Assembly (NCBI GenBank): GCA_032622095.1
Contig: CP136069.1
Coordinates: 31,128,342-31,192,341 of the forward strand
Source of the DNA: Siphonodentalium dalli
Lineage: Eukaryota; Mollusca; Scaphopoda; Gadilida; Siphonodentaliidae
Direction of reading: 5' to 3'
Length of the DNA stretch: 64,000 nt
Below, in pieces: positions 11,441 through 22,173 of the stretch (the first letter of the stretch is position 1; the number at the start of each line of letters is the position of its first letter). Position numbers and translations under genes: made by a program. Under the pieces are notes generated by a model. The model saw only the letters and a list, made by a program, of their open reading frames with translations. It made no database searches and was not told the DNA's origin.

Positions 11441-12479
11441 CTAGTTTATAGACATGAAGAGAAAAGTTAAATCCAAGATGGCTGCTGGCGGCCATGTATT
11501 CGGCCGAATGACCCCAAAATGAGTCGTTCCCATCTACATGTCATCGTTAACATCAATGACAAATTTTATGACTATCAGACTAAAGGTACGACATGTAGCC
11601 CATGCTAAAGAATTTAGTCATACAAAGAGTAAAATCTAAGATGGCTGCTGGCGGCCATGTTTTTTCGCCAAATGACTCGTTTCCATCTACATGTCAATAT
11701 TAACATCCATGACAAATTTCATGATGATCAGACGAACAGTACGACCTGTGGCCCGTGCTAATGGATTAAATTTTGAAATCCAAGATGGCCGCTGGCGGCC
11801 ATGTTTTTTGTCCGAATGACCCCAAAATGACTCGTTCCCATTTACATTCCAATTTCAACAGCCATGACAAATTTTATGATGATCAGACTAAAGGTACAAC
11901 CTGTAGCCTGTGCTAAAGGATTTAGTCATACAAAGAGTAAAATCCAAGATGGCTGCTGGCGGCCATATTTTTTGGCCGATTGACCCCAAAATGACTCATT
12001 CCCATCTACGTGTCATTATTAACATTCTTGACAAATGTTATGATGATTAGACTAAAAGTACGACCTGTAGCCCGTGCTAAAGAATTGTCATACAAAGAGT
12101 AAAATCCAAGATGGCTGCTGGCGGCCATGTTTTTGGGCCGAATGATCCCAAAATTACTCGTTCCCATCTACATGTCAATATTAACATCCATGACAAATTT
12201 CATGATGATCAGACAAACAGTACCGCATGTAGCCCGTGCTAATATGGATTGAATTTTTAAATCCAAGATGGCCACTAGCGGCCATGTTTATTTTCCGACT
12301 GACCCCAAAATTAATCATTCTGGTCTAAATGTTGATGTCAACAGCTATGACAAATTTCATAATGATCCGACCAAAGGAACGACCTGTAGCCTGCATTGTT
12401 GACGCCTTACGTACACACGCACACACGGACGACAAAGCCATGGCAATAGCTCAAATTTTACAAAGTTAAGTTGAGCTAA
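11440..12479 (+). repeat. GGCGGCCATG tandem array, six units
   Basis: Units of about 155-163 bp with ATCCAAGATGGCTGCTGGCG, GCCGAATGACCCCAAAATGA, TCCCATCTACATGTCAATAT and ATGACAAATTTCATGATGAT. It ends with ACGACAAAGCCATGGCAATA and AAGTTGAGCTAAAAA. Confidence 0.85.
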
Positions 12480-13180
12480 AAACGAGAGGCCGATCACGAT
12501 CGGCAGATGTTAACCCATCCCTTAACGATAGTAAATTACTATGATTGGAATCATAAATGAGAGTTTTTATGTTGAATTGTAGAGTATACTGTTATGTACT
12601 ATTATAGACAAATGTACATAACACAAATTATTGGAATTTATGGGTCACTCGCATGTATATAAGAGAATGCACTGGTACAGGATCTGTAATGCTGCACCAC
12701 CACAGCCTTGGGTTAAATGTGAAAAAGGTGTCCTGGACATGGAAAACTTGGTTTAAGAGTCAAATTTAAGTTTACAAGGATGGTGTATCAAATTCTACCA
12801 ACACCCATCAAGATAAAGACACCTCACTGCTGACCCATTAATATCAATTATATAGCAGAGCTGTCAACAAATCAGACATTGTTTATATTGATGCTGGCAT
12901 CTCTTAAACCAATAAAATTTATAATGACCTCGGGCCACCTGTCGAGTGGTATACTCAGTGATATACATAGCTTTCTTTATTGTCACATTGACATCAGAAA
13001 ATAAAATCGCCTATCAATAGCTAAATAGTCCAAAGGCATGGGATGGAATTAGTGAATTGGGTTTAAAATCGCTCCAAACAAATTTACCAGTACATGTACA
13101 TAACACAAGATTATGGACCGATTTAAACCAAATTTGGTGTGGTGACTCGTGGTACCCTTGGCAGAGTTATAATAGTGTTA
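12480..13180. repeat. Right arm of a long inverted repeat
   Basis: Begins AACGAGAGGCCGATCACGAT and ends near CTTGGCAGAGTTATAA, mirroring the window's first 660 bp. Confidence 0.75.
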
Positions 13181-13539
13181 TAATAGTTTTTTTGTTTTTT
13201 TTTGGGAATAATTTTTTTCGAAAATGGTCATAACTCAGTTAAATATAGTCTGATCAAACCCATATTCGAACTCGATCTGTATTTTGGGCTGAGAAACTCG
13301 CATACCAAATTTGGTTGCGATCAGAAAATGTTTCGGTTATCCCATTATGCGTAAAGTGTCGACGGACGGACGAACAACGAGTGGTCAATCCGCACGTTGA
13401 CACTGTTTACCATACTATGGTATGGGTAAACATAATAACAATTCCACATTTTTTTTTTTAATATTTTATTTTTTAATATATAATTTTTTGCCCTCCTTTT
13501 TTTTTGTTGTTAAATCTAAAAAAAAATTAAAAATTGGAA

Positions 13540-13890
13540 GGTGTCCCTGGCCCCGCCCACATTTGACCCAGTCACCTCATTTGAACAAATCTGAACTCCA
13601 GTCACCCAAGGATCCTTCATACCAAATATGAACCCATTTGGCCTGATGGTATTTGAGATGTTTAAAAGAATTATGGAGGGAAAGAGTTATGGCCCTGGCT
13701 TCGCAACTATTTGACCCAGTGACCTCATTTGAACAAATCTGAATGTGAGTCACAAGGGAAAATCCACACCAAATATGAACCCATTTGGTCTTATGGTTCC
13801 AGAGAAGATGTTTAAAGAATTGTTGACGGACGGACGAGCAGTGATGACTATAGCTCCACCGGAGACTTCGTCTCAGGGGAGCTAAAAATT
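13540..13890 (+). repeat. TTTGAACAAATCTGAA repeat
   Basis: Two units with GACCCAGTGACCTCATTTGA and ATATGAACCCATTTGG, ending GATGACTATAGCTCCACCGG AGACTTCGTCTCAGG. Related arrays at 43670-44290 and 44700-45225. Confidence 0.75.
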
Positions 13891-13999
13891 GAGTTTGATA
13901 TATCGTTGGAATCTACAAATCTTTTTTAACCTCCTTTATTTCCATGTGGAGTGACCCCCAAAATATGCATATACAACGAACGTTCAACGGTTTGGTTGC

Positions 14000-14950
14000 T
14001 CAGATATTATAACAAGAGCTACACTGCATGGGCGTGCAAAATACGCCCTCTCTGGGGAAAAAAGGGGCATATCTCTGGTAAAAATTGGCGGACGGAACTC
14101 AAATTTGAACTTGACCTGTGTTTTGGTGGGAGAAAGTAATATACCAAATTATCATTGAATCCGATAAGCTCTAGTAAAGTTATCATCCGGAAAACAAATT
14201 TCAGGGATTTTCTAAGTCAAATTACGTCAAATAAGGGGGCACAACTCCGGTGAAAATTGGCGGACGGAACCCAAATTCGAACTTGGGCTGTCTTTTCTCC
14301 TAATAAACCCACATACCAATTTGGTTGAAATCGGTTCACTCTAGTTAAAGTTATCATCCGGACAACAAATTTCAGGGATTTTCTAAGTCAAATTACGTCA
14401 AAAAAGGGGCCATAACTCTCGCAAAAATTATCGGATTAAAACGAAATTCGGAGAGCTGTATTTTGATATATGTAATCCACAAAAAAAACGGGTTTTGCGT
14501 ATAAACATTCCAAAATCGAGTTATCATCCAGAAACAAAAAAACATAAGAAAAACTGAATTTTCTGAGTCGAAAAAGGGGCATAACTCTGCCGACAGAACC
14601 CAAGTTCGAACTTGACCTGTGTTTTGGTGGGAGAAAGTAATATACCAAATTTGGATTCATTCCGATAAACTATACTAAAGTTATCATCCGGACAACAAAT
14701 TTCAAGGATTTTCTAAGTCAAAAATCGTTAAATAAGGGGCATAACTCCGGTGAAAATTGGCGGGCGGAACACAAATTCGAACTTGAACTTACTTTTCGGC
14801 TAATAAACCCACATACCAAATTTTACTAATTTTGGTTCACTCTAACTAAAGTTATCATCCGGACAACAGGTTAACGGACGCCCGCCCGGACGCCCGGGCG
14901 GACAGACCAATACTATAATACGGCCTTTTTTTCAAAAGGGCGTATAAAAA
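14000..14950 (+). repeat. GTTATCATCCGG tandem repeat
   Basis: About five units of 150-170 bp with GGCATAACTCCGGTGAAAAT, CAAATTCGAACTTGACCTGT and AAAGTTATCATCCGGACAAC. Other copies at 28160-28960, 29640-29945, 31355-31775, 32400-32660, 42060-42560 and 49310-50090. Confidence 0.8.
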
Positions 14951-15062
14951 TGAGTTTATATTTCCAAATGGCATTTTTCTCCCATTAGGAAATAAAGTGA
15001 CCACTACAATATTTAGGTCACTTCTCGGTGATGAATTGACAGACTTGCAGCTACAGGAATTT

Positions 15063-15208
15063 AAGAAATAACTCTTGTTTCGATTAAGGGTTATGCAGTT
15101 ATAAGTTTGGAGATAAATTCTATAATGCGCATATCGCAGTTATAGGAAATTTATCTTCAAACTTTTCAGTTATAACTCATAACCTCTACGAAACAAGAGT
15201 TATTTCTT
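15063..15208. repeat. Palindromic element, about 146 bp
   Basis: Arms AAGAAATAACTCTTGTTTCG and CGAAACAAGAGTTATTTCTT with pairing that continues (GGGTTATGCAGTTATAA, GTTTGGAGATAAATT). Confidence 0.75.
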
Positions 15209-15639
15209 ATAATTTAATCAGTCATTTCACAAGAGAACCACCAAAAGTATAAGTTAGGACGTATAACGAGCATACAACATTGAGACTAAAAAAAAGCGTG
15301 TGCGGCGTGAAGTTGAAATAGACACCTGTCACTCAAAACTTGTGCTTATCGTTGATCACGTTGAGTCAGCGAATCAGCGTTTTTGATTGGCTTGTCAAGA
15401 TTCAAGATTCAATAACGATTTATTTCGTATTCAATATAATTATAATATATTATATATCAACAGGACCCCACAAAAAGTTTAACTTGCAAGGGCAGGGCCC
15501 TTATGCTTGTATAAATGATACAGTGTTATGTGTACGTATATTGGGTGTATATAGTGCGGGGTGCGTATTTACAATGGATGTATTATTGTATAGAAATGGG
15601 CAAGAAGGAGTGTGGGCATGGGGTGTGGGGGGGGGGGGG

Positions 15640-16104
15640 GTCGGGTTGTGAGATGGTGATTATAGTCATTTATTTTAGTTGTCATGCTTTATCTGGTAGC
15701 CAATATGATTTTCTTGATGTCTTTATGCTGAGACCTGCGCGATCGTCTTGCAATTTTCAATAATGTGGGGAATACCAGTATTTAAGGTGATCAATGAAAT
15801 ATGGGTATGAATACTGCTTGATTTGGTTGAGAAATTGGTTAAGGTTATAGACAAGTTGATTATTTTTGCACTGTTGTTCAGATGAGTGACAAATAGTGAC
15901 ACATGGAGGAAATGTGGCATAAATCTGGTTGGCCTGTTCCTCACCGGGGAGAGCTGGCCAGGAGAGGGAGGATTATACTATGAGAATAAAGAGAAGTTCA
16001 TTAATTTCTGCCCCCTCTTCTGGACAGTCTCTGTCATAAGGGACTGCTGGCTGGTATTGCCTTAGTATATATAATAGGGGAGAGAATACATACAAACTGG
16101 ATTG
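15640..16104 (-). mobile_element. Probable 3' UTR of the LINE fragment
   Basis: Directly downstream of the LINE stop on the minus strand. No coding potential. The element end was not located; the poly-G tract at about 15628-15640 may mark or follow the boundary. Confidence 0.35.
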
Positions 16105-16702
16105 TTATTTGATATTTGGGGTGTATTTATTAATGAAATGTGTTTTTAGGTACTTATGATATTTGTCACTAGTTTCTATGCGAAGCTTACAATCACATGG
16201 GAGTTCATTCCATAGACATCTGGCTCTGGTTGATATGACACTTCTTGCTTTTTTTGTTCTTCTGAATTCACAATACAGATTTGAATTTGCTTTGAACCGT
16301 GTATTGTGGTTATGGATATCATGTATATTAGTAAATATTGAAGACAGCGATTTGGAGAGTTTCTTTTGATGGAAATCATGTAAAATTTGTATTAGTTGAA
16401 TGTTTCCAATGTCATTCATCAATAGCAAATTGTGGTCCCTGCATATTTCTGGTATGCTTTTTTTTTGTAAGATAGTGTGGCGATAGCTTTGTTTTGTATT
16501 TTTTCAAGGTTTTGCTTTGTTGTTGCACTCCATATGGCATTACAATATGCGAGATGTGGGATAATCAGTACAGAACAGATTGTTTTCATAGTATCTCTGG
16601 GTATGAAATCACTGATTTTTCTCATGACTCCTAAATTTTTTGACAGTTTTTTAGTAATAGATTCCACTTGCATATTCCATGATAAATTTTCTTCAATATT
16701 TT
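16105..16702 (-). pseudogene. 3' part of a non-LTR (LINE) reverse transcriptase, 5'-truncated, one frameshift
   Basis: Minus-strand reading begins near 16702 (IEENLSWN, no start; 5'-truncated) and continues with ITKKLSKNLGVMRKISDFIP, then HLAYCNAIWSATTKQNLEKI QNKA in that order. It changes frame in a nine-base homopolymer (T at 16458-16466) and resumes SIPEICRDHNLLLMND, HNHNTRFKANSNLY, ARCLWNELPCDCK, ending at a stop at 16105. This order (thumb YCNxIW, LExIQNKA, then HNxNTR and LWNxLP) is the C-terminal tail of Jockey/CR1-type LINE reverse transcriptases. The catalytic core is missing, so the copy is dead. The frameshift could be a mutation or a sequencing slip. Confidence 0.85.
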
Positions 16703-17069
16703 AGTCGCAACTGACGACTCATCGCGAGGCACCGGACCGCTGCGTGTTCCCATTATATTCGACCGCAGTGGCACAAACCCTTGTTAGATTTAATTTCAAT
16801 GTTTCATTTCTTTGCAAATGTTCCATCTTGTTGATTTGTCTGGTTACTTGTGCACTGAATATTGGCATCTAGTACGGTTATTGTCAATAATCAAACCAGA
16901 AGGAATTGTGATGCAGCACCAAAATTTTATGTTAAATGGTAAGAAGCATCGAACAGTTTCCATGTATACATTTTTAAGGCATGTGGTATAGGTTTGGCCA
17001 CTCGGCGCTGCTGTCATTTCTGTGGTGGGGAAAGTAATAAAGAAATTTAGGTTATCAAGAAATAACCTA
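16703..17069. other. Unassigned sequence
   Basis: Nothing recognised beyond the 5' break of the LINE fragment. Confidence 0.5.
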
Positions 17070-17195
17070 CAGTAATGCTCTTATTAATCGACCTCTTAAC
17101 CACAGCAGAATTATGGGTAACTTTTCAGGATTTAGTCGGAAATATGGCTTGTTGCCATTCATCGGAAAGCTGTCGATTAATTAAGAGCATTACTG
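17070..17195. mobile_element. Mariner-like MITE at TA, second arm shortened
   Basis: TA-flanked CAGTAATGCTC ... GAGCATTACTG. It shares ACAGCAGAATTATGGGTAAC with the copy at 6654 but most of its second arm is deleted. Confidence 0.7.
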
Positions 17196-17362
17196 TAAAT
17201 GGCCAAGTGTGTGGCAGTCAATTGTTTTACAGTATTCCGTGGATTGATAGTTTGTGATTAAATTATTGGTAAATATCTCGTATTTAGACCCCAAGTCTTC
17301 CCAGTCCACAACAGCTTTCAGTTTGGTTTATTCGGGTTTGAACCATCCTGTTACTCTTATTT

Positions 17363-17783
17363 TTAACCCTTTACCCAACAAAGCGGCCAAAAACGCCCAA
17401 ATAAAGCTTCAACATGCAGCCTAAAATATCTTGGGTCTGTCTCAATAACACCATACAAATATGGATATCATTGGAACCGGTTCATTGACCACATTGTGAT
17501 GGTTACAGTTATGCCCTGTGCCAATGCATTCTCTTATATATGCGAGTCGACCATAGGTCGCCTCGCATATATAAGAGAATACATTGGCCAAAAAAAATTC
17601 TTTTTTAACACTTTTTACCATTTTTTCTTACATTCTTTAACAATTTTATAATTTTTTCTTACATTTTTCTACATTCTTTGACAATTTGATCATTTTTAAT
17701 ACGTGTTAAGCCAATGCATTCTCTTATTCGCATATATAAGAGAATGCATTGGCACGGGGCCCTTCTGTTGGGTAAAGGGTTAA
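17363..17783. mobile_element. piggyBac-like MITE at TTAA
   Basis: Same family as the element at 7839, with ends TTAACCCTTTACCCAACA and TGTTGGGTAAAGGGTTAA. The second internal hairpin has lost its loop (GCATTCTCTTATTCGCATAT). Confidence 0.8.
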
Positions 17784-17905
17784 CAGACTTTCATTGCATG
17801 TGTAGCCCAGACATTCATGTGAACTCCTGAATGTGATTAATCATCTGACATGTCCACGATTAATCTGTCTTAAATGCAAGCCTTGAAATAGTGTGCATGT
17901 CATTT

Positions 17906-18055
17906 GCAGAATGATGTCCCCCGATGGTGAATTTAGTGATGCTACACTGCATAGCGGGCTAGCATCTCCAAACTCACCCTCTGTGAACCTCATTCTGCAG
18001 AGTTGTAAGCAGAATGAGGTCCCCAGAGGATGAATTTGGTGATGCTAGCCCACTA
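17906..18055. repeat. GCAGAATGAGG hairpin plus an adjoining half copy
   Basis: Full hairpin at 17906-17998, then, after AGAGTTGTAA, a lone first arm at 18009-18055 ending CCCACTATG. Confidence 0.72.
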
Positions 18056-18179
18056 TGTCCATCATTGACAATCGCTAAATTTTGATAGCTCCCATCTTGA
18101 GGTGACCATAAACATGCCTGTAAATTTTCAAAACATATCTCCAATAAATTTGGGCTGCAGGGCGAGCCAATGGATTTAT

Positions 18180-18848
18180 ATGAAATCCAAAATGGCTGCT
18201 GGCAGCCATGTTACTCAACGAATTTTGGAAAAGTTGAGCTTAAAAAGTTATAAATATAGGAAATGAATGGATTGGGGGATATTGGAGAATGCTGTACATT
18301 GTGGTAGTTAATTATTCTGACTATTTTCTATCCTTCTGAATGTTGCATAATTGGAAAATTTGCTGTTTTCAATAATAAAATTCAACAAAATCGTGGTTGA
18401 TGCCAACTTGATGGGTTAACAGTGATCAGTGGTAGTTAAGCGTCACCGGCCTTATTACTGCAGGGGATTTTCTTGAACTTGACCAGTTGTCAATCTGCGG
18501 GAATTTGGGAGATTTGTTGAAGGCAAACAACCCAGCAAATCAGGTCACTCGAAGTGACAAGAAAACTCTGCCACTTTCAAGAAACTGGCCATACAAAAAG
18601 ACCGCTTCAAAATTGGAGAGTCTTCAAGTGGCCAGTTTAACAATTTAGTCTTATCGCAGTCAGTGGGGAAAAAAAAAAAATCTACGAGCGACATGCATTA
18701 TTTATGTAAACACATCTATGGTGATAACCCTCGCTTGATTGCATTGACAAATACGGGGTGGTTCAAAATCATGCCCCTACATTCCCAGAGTGGCAACTGG
18801 TTAAGATCAAGAAAATAACAATCAGTAATAAGACCGGGGATACTAAAG
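18180..18848. other. Mostly unassigned, one GGCAGCCATG unit
   Basis: A lone ATCCAAAATGGCTGCTGGCA unit at about 18187, then no recognisable feature; an A run at 18669. Confidence 0.5.
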
Positions 18849-19325
18849 TTAAAGGTACTCAACCCGTAAAGAGGGTCCCCATCTCAACAGATTCCAACAA
18901 CAACAATCCGATCAGAGGGTCCTATATTACTATTTCTTTGGCTTTGGGGGTAAAAAATATTTGATTCGAGTCGAGGAACCCATCAAACAAAGCTCAGAGT
19001 TATTAGATATTGATTTTTCAAATTTGTTATGTTCTCGAGATGCGTACTAATAACTGCCGTAATCTGCTCTGGATGTGTACTCCAAATCTATTCAAACAGA
19101 CAAGGATGAATAACTCTAAAATCAAGTGGTAATTTTAACGCAATTTTGTAAGAGTTCTGGGCCAGATAGTATTCCCGATAATGAAAAATAATAGAATTCT
19201 AAAATCGATATCTAACAAATCTGAGCTTTGATGGGTGACTTCCTCGACTCGAATCAAATATTTTTGACCCCCGAAGCCATTGAAATGGTAATTGAGAGGA
19301 GTTTTATCGGGTTGAGTACCTTTAA
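18849..19325. mobile_element. Foldback element with TTAA ends
   Basis: Inverted ends TTAAAGGTACTCAACCCG and CGGGTTGAGTACCTTTAA. Longer arms pair imperfectly (GATTCGAGTCGAGGAA / TTCCTCGACTCGAATC and CTCAGAGTTATTAGATA / TATCTAACAAATCTGAG). Middle about 150 bp unpaired. No coding sequence. Confidence 0.65.
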
Positions 19326-20550
19326 CCGATCAACACGAAATTATGTTGAGTGTCATAGTTTGTGAATTTTGAAAACAGCAATTTATCAATCAAGCAAAAT
19401 CAAGGTTAGATTAGGCCAAAACAAAATGAATGCGCGTTTCCCGTAACGAGCCCAATAAAAAGAGGGGCGGGCGGTAGGCTTTTCATTTGATTTATGGTCT
19501 CGTGTGGGCCATGCCTAAAACCACCATCAAACACCATACAATGACCCACGGGGAACTTTTAGCAAAAACATTGAAATATATATATATATATACCTCATAT
19601 ACATGCCTATTAAAGGGGGGGGGGGGGGGGGGGGGGGGGGGACTAATTCGCTACAGAATAGCGCAGTACGGCCGTCAACATTGATTTTCTGCACCGATTT
19701 TGGTCGGATAAACAGTATTGTCGCGTATATTGCTACTTCCAAAAGTGATAGAAACCCTCCCCGACCATGTAGTGCTGTAGAACGCCGATATAAACCTGTC
19801 TTATACTTTCAAGTGGTAGAAATCTTTCTAATCTATGCATAAACATGGCCCGATTTGCCATCGTTAAGATGAACTTGTTCCTGCGTTCGAATCAACCTCC
19901 GAGAACATCCATGTTTAATATAAATACTCATGTCAACACAAACGCGTGCTTCCGGTCAGCGAAGAGGAACGATAACTCGTGATCTTCTGGTATTGTTTTG
20001 AAGACGGTCGGTTACGGGGAAACACGCATTCATTTTGTTTTGGCCTTATCGTTGGGGATAATATACTCCCACAATGTATTGCAATTGCCATATTCTCATT
20101 TTTTTTCAAAATTTCGATGCAATTGGGGTAAACAACATGAGATACATGGCAATATATGGGGGGGGGGGGGGGGGGGGGGGGTGGGTGGGGGTGGGGGGGG
20201 GATACTTACTTTTTTGAGGGGGTTGTTTATTGCATACATACTATTTCATGGCCATGAATTAGTTGTCACCACGAATTAAAAAAATTCCCCATAACCTAAA
20301 CCAGACTTTATTTACATCCCCTCCCGACCCAATTATGTGGAAAGGTCAATTTGTATGCTTTATCGATAAATCGGAAAACGATTGTAAAGTTGTTGTGTTC
20401 AGACGGAAATGCTGAACTTTGATTCCAGACAACACTGAGGAATTAAGGTAGCTATGCGTCCATTACGTTGTATCTGCACACAACCAAGAATAACACGCAT
20501 TCTATTCTCAACACAACTCGAGGCGTAACGCATACACAGATATGAAATGA
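19326..20550. other. Unassigned, two poly-G tracts
   Basis: G runs at 19615-19641 (27) and 20158-20181 (24). No gene recognised; a hairpin around TTTACACGAAT was not found. Confidence 0.5.
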
Positions 20551-20660
20551 GTTTCTCTCGTATGATATTTATGAAACGAGTCTAATTTTCAGTTTTCTCG
20601 AGCCTACGAGAGAAAACTGAAAATTCGTGACGAGTTTCATATATATCATATGAGAGAAAC
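20551..20660. repeat. Palindrome, 110 bp
   Basis: Arms GTTTCTCTCGTATGATAT / ATATCATATGAGAGAAAC and AATTTTCAGTTTTCTCG / CGAGAGAAAACTGAAAATT. Confidence 0.78.
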
Positions 20661-21590
20661 ACGAATTACATATTCTATTTATCATAAGACACCTATAAAT
20701 TGATTACGATGTCCAAAACGCACACAAATCACTAAATAGCTATATGACATCGGCAGCAAAAGGTTAATGTTACATCACTTCATTGCACCGGAAGCCCAAT
20801 TACACCTGGTGAACTAGCAGAAATAATATGCACGCGAAGATATAGTGAGCTATTCTGTTCTCAGTTTGTGACATATCATATGTTTATTAGATAAATACGA
20901 ATTGCATATTCTATTTATCGTACAACAATGTCCAAAACTATATATTTCAAGATTATAATTGCGAGAATTTCGGCATCGCGTTGATCGACGCGCACGAATT
21001 TGACCTGCATTTAGTCAGAGATGCGGCTCGGTCCCCGGCTGCCATTCAGAACACACTTTGTCAACAAACCAATCAAATTATCGGAAGGCGATATGAATTA
21101 GTAATTGATATGAAATTGATTTATGACATTTTCCAACGTAAATAATGATCGAGTCATATGATAAATTAATATATGGGGTGCATCATGACATTTCAAAATT
21201 CTTGTTTTCAATTGATAAAAGATGGCGACAGTCTTCGAAATGAAGGAAAATAATAATTTATTCCAACAATATTGAACTTTAAGATATCAGCTACAACGCA
21301 ATGTATTAGTATGCACCCGTGTAGGCAGTTTGATACAAACAGATCATGTCAATGCAACAGATTCAGCTGTTTGCTACTTTACAATGGGTTTGTGCTCAAA
21401 GGAAAGTGTAGAGCGAATATTGTAAGAATAGTTGAATGCTGCATCGAGAATCAGTTTGGGGTATTGAAATAAATGATAGCAATGAAAAGATTTCTCCTCT
21501 CAAACGAGATAGTTAATCATTGTCAGCTGACTTATTTACACTTTGTTGAAAAGCCCTCATGAACACCAATACCAAATTTCATCAAGATCC
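20661..21590. other. Unassigned sequence
   Basis: No gene recognised downstream of the RPL5 3' end apart from short random open frames. Confidence 0.5.
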
Positions 21591-21949
21591 GTCGGGATTT
21601 TTTTTTACCCTGTGCCAATGCATTCTCTAATATATGCGAGTCAACCATAGGTCGCCTCGCATATATAAGAGAATGCATTGGCCTAACAATTTGTTTTCAT
21701 TTTTTTTTAAATAAATGTTTCTTAAAATTTGTTTAGGACATAAAATAAAAAACATCCATTACCCTGCAGGGAGCCCCACACATATATAGAAGCATATATA
21801 AGACACGTCAGCTCATATTTGTCTGGGGCTCTGTATGGGTGAAATTATAAAATTGTTAGGCCCCATGCATTCTTATATATGCGAGGCGACCTATGGTCGA
21901 CTCGCATATATAAGAGAATGCATTGGCACAGGGTAAAAAAATTCCGACT
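21591..21949. mobile_element. Foldback element with paired hairpins
   Basis: Outer arms GTCGGGATTTTTTTTTACCC and GGGTAAAAAAATTCCGAC; inside are two opposed CCCTGTGCCAATGCATTCTC hairpins (21608-21690, 21862-21933). Related to the element at 38121. Confidence 0.7.
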
Positions 21950-22045
21950 TATGACTGGATTTGATATGGCGGGTCACATTGTTTATCTGACCGTATAGAA
22001 GTTCAACTCCATTAAGGGAAGAATAATATGGATGGAAGAGGAATA

Positions 22046-22051
22046 TTTATT
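22046..22051 (-). promoter_or_regulatory. Polyadenylation signal AATAAA of RPL5
   Basis: On the minus strand, AATAAA sits 17 nt after the RPL5 stop codon. Short 3' UTRs are normal for ribosomal protein mRNAs. The cleavage site should lie about 10-30 nt further on, near 22016-22036. Confidence 0.8.
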
Positions 22052-22067
22052 GCAAGCAATAAACAAA

Positions 22068-22173
22068 TCAGCTATCAGCTGCCCTCTCCTTGGCCAGCTT
22101 CTTTTCGAAGGCAACTTTCTTCTGCCTGACCCGGTCCATTCTTTGAGCCTTCGACATCTTGGCACGATTCCAT
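22068..22173 (-). CDS. RPL5: RPL5 terminal coding exon E
   Basis: 106 nt after acceptor ATTATATTTTCAG. The first A completes Arg, then [34 protein letters not shown] and stop TGA at 22068-22070. The basic, alanine-rich tail is typical of RPL5. The 3' UTR is very short: the AATAAA signal lies 17 nt past the stop. Confidence 0.96.

Noticed and set aside
11440-12479. GC-rich tandem units as a possible coding repeat
   Set aside because: Frames are short and broken in each unit, and the same units occur in RPL5 introns and elsewhere in either orientation.
19860-19910. GCGTTCGAATCAACC as a tRNA B box
   Set aside because: No matching A box or acceptor stem upstream; no tRNA can be folded.
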